Shown here: positions 5,880 to 6,187 of the stretch, one piece after another
Layout: each line of letters opens with the position of its first letter
Numbering within the stretch: the first letter of the stretch is position 1
Assembly (NCBI GenBank): GCA_049294415.1
Contig: JBAQCS010000077.1
Coordinates: forward strand, 1-6,187
From: JAEZRQ01 sp049294415
GTDB taxonomy: Bacteria > Patescibacteriota > Patescibacteriia > Patescibacteriales > UBA12465
DNA: 6,187 nucleotides
Direction: 5' to 3'
Notes under the pieces: generated by a model
Databases searched by the model: none
Seen by the model: only the letters and a program-made list of their open reading frames with translations
What the model was told of the DNA's origin: nothing
Translations under genes and position numbers: made by a program

Positions 5880-6187
5880 TTAGTCTTTCACAGTCAGGCT
5901 TCTGGTCGGAAGATACACTGATGTTACTCCACACGTATCACGCGTAATTTAGCAAGTTTTACTAGCAATTCCGTTAGCTAGTTTACTTAGGAAGGATTAA
6001 GAAAACATTTCGTTTCTAAAGATTTTCAGTCCTCTTGCCGCGGATTAAGTTAAAGGTCGCGCATGGCAGCGAAACTAATGTTTCCCGTTTCGTTTCGATT
6101 ATTCGACACACCAACATGGAGTGCAACGAGAAGTCTAACCTCTCGTTTAAAAACGGAAAAATGCTATCCATGAATACAATATTATTC
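5880..6187 (-). ncRNA. Unidentified structured-RNA candidate (gene-free right end)
   Basis: No convincing protein gene occupies these 308 bases. GC is about 40% by hand count, higher than in the AT-rich spacers to the left. Short inverted repeats are frequent: CAGT/ACTG enclosing CTTC/GAAG (5891-5920), GATAC/GTATC (5912-5939), ACTAGC/GCTAGT (5961-5982), GAAAC/GTTTC around a four-base loop (6071-6084), and a perfect seven-pair AACGAGA/TCTCGTT (6125-6147). The last is nested inside CATGGA..GCA / TGC..TCCATG (6115-6172). GGATTAAG occurs twice (5994-6001, 6042-6049). A minus-strand terminator at 5832-5862 gives the likely direction. I find no tRNA T-loop, no SRP loop and no RNase P core motif. 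The strand is not certain: 6101-6158 on the plus strand loosely recalls the start of a tmRNA. It probably extends past the window. Confidence 0.3.

Noticed and set aside
6016..6171. Minus-strand 51-codon frame starting MDSIFPFLNERL, open to the right edge without a stop
   Set aside because: It has no SD and no recognisable domain, and it runs through the hairpin-rich region, so it looks like a chance frame across a structured RNA. It would need conservation in relatives to be believed.
5863..6187. RNase P RNA, SRP RNA or tRNA in the gene-free right end
   Set aside because: I looked for the RNase P GAGGAAAGTCC and ACAGAA...GGCTTA cores, the SRP GGAAGCAGCC-type loop and a GTTCRANNC T-loop on both strands and did not find them.
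1..6187. CRISPR arrays, insertion sequences, long repeats or attachment sites
   Set aside because: No repeat-spacer pattern, transposase frame, or repeat longer than about a dozen bases was seen, apart from terminator stems.

Overview
The window is AT-rich bacterial DNA with densely packed genes. It most resembles a candidate phyla radiation (Patescibacteria) genome. That placement rests on overall character: a compact layout, and MurI/MurD sequence style with variant motifs such as DNSFSTTPES in MurD. No rRNA or other marker is present to prove it. The standard genetic code fits: PolA and MurD run full length without internal TGA, which argues against the recoded (TGA = Gly) lineages.

Layout from left to right. 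Positions 1-4585, minus strand: a tight three-gene cluster read polA -> murD -> murI. PolA is a complete three-domain DNA polymerase I with intact 5'-nuclease, proofreading and polymerase active sites. One base after its stop codon murD begins (UDP-MurNAc-L-Ala:D-Glu ligase). murI (glutamate racemase) begins inside the end of murD. MurI would make the D-glutamate that MurD adds to the peptidoglycan precursor, so two consecutive steps sit side by side. The murI reading frame is broken by a TAA near the left edge, in the conserved VPLIEEG segment, although recognisable MurI sequence continues in frame after it.

Positions 4614-5132: a terminator, a small unrecognised acidic protein (minus strand), and a divergent promoter region with a good TTGACA-17-TATAGT promoter facing left and a weaker TTGACT-17-TAAATT promoter facing right. 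Positions 5133-5528, plus strand: a protein that aligns by eye with the HIT fold but has lost the histidine triad. It converges on a small two-helix membrane protein (5525-5800, minus). The two stop codons overlap within the loop of one bidirectional terminator.

Positions 5819-6187: no convincing protein gene. A minus-strand terminator (5832-5862) is followed to the right by about 300 bases, roughly 40% GC by hand count, rich in short inverted repeats. This looks like an unidentified structured RNA or leader; I could not place it in a known family. The best candidates for novelty are this region, the triad-less HIT-like protein, and the SD-less, apparently leaderless start of polA with its duplicated CATATATG palindrome.
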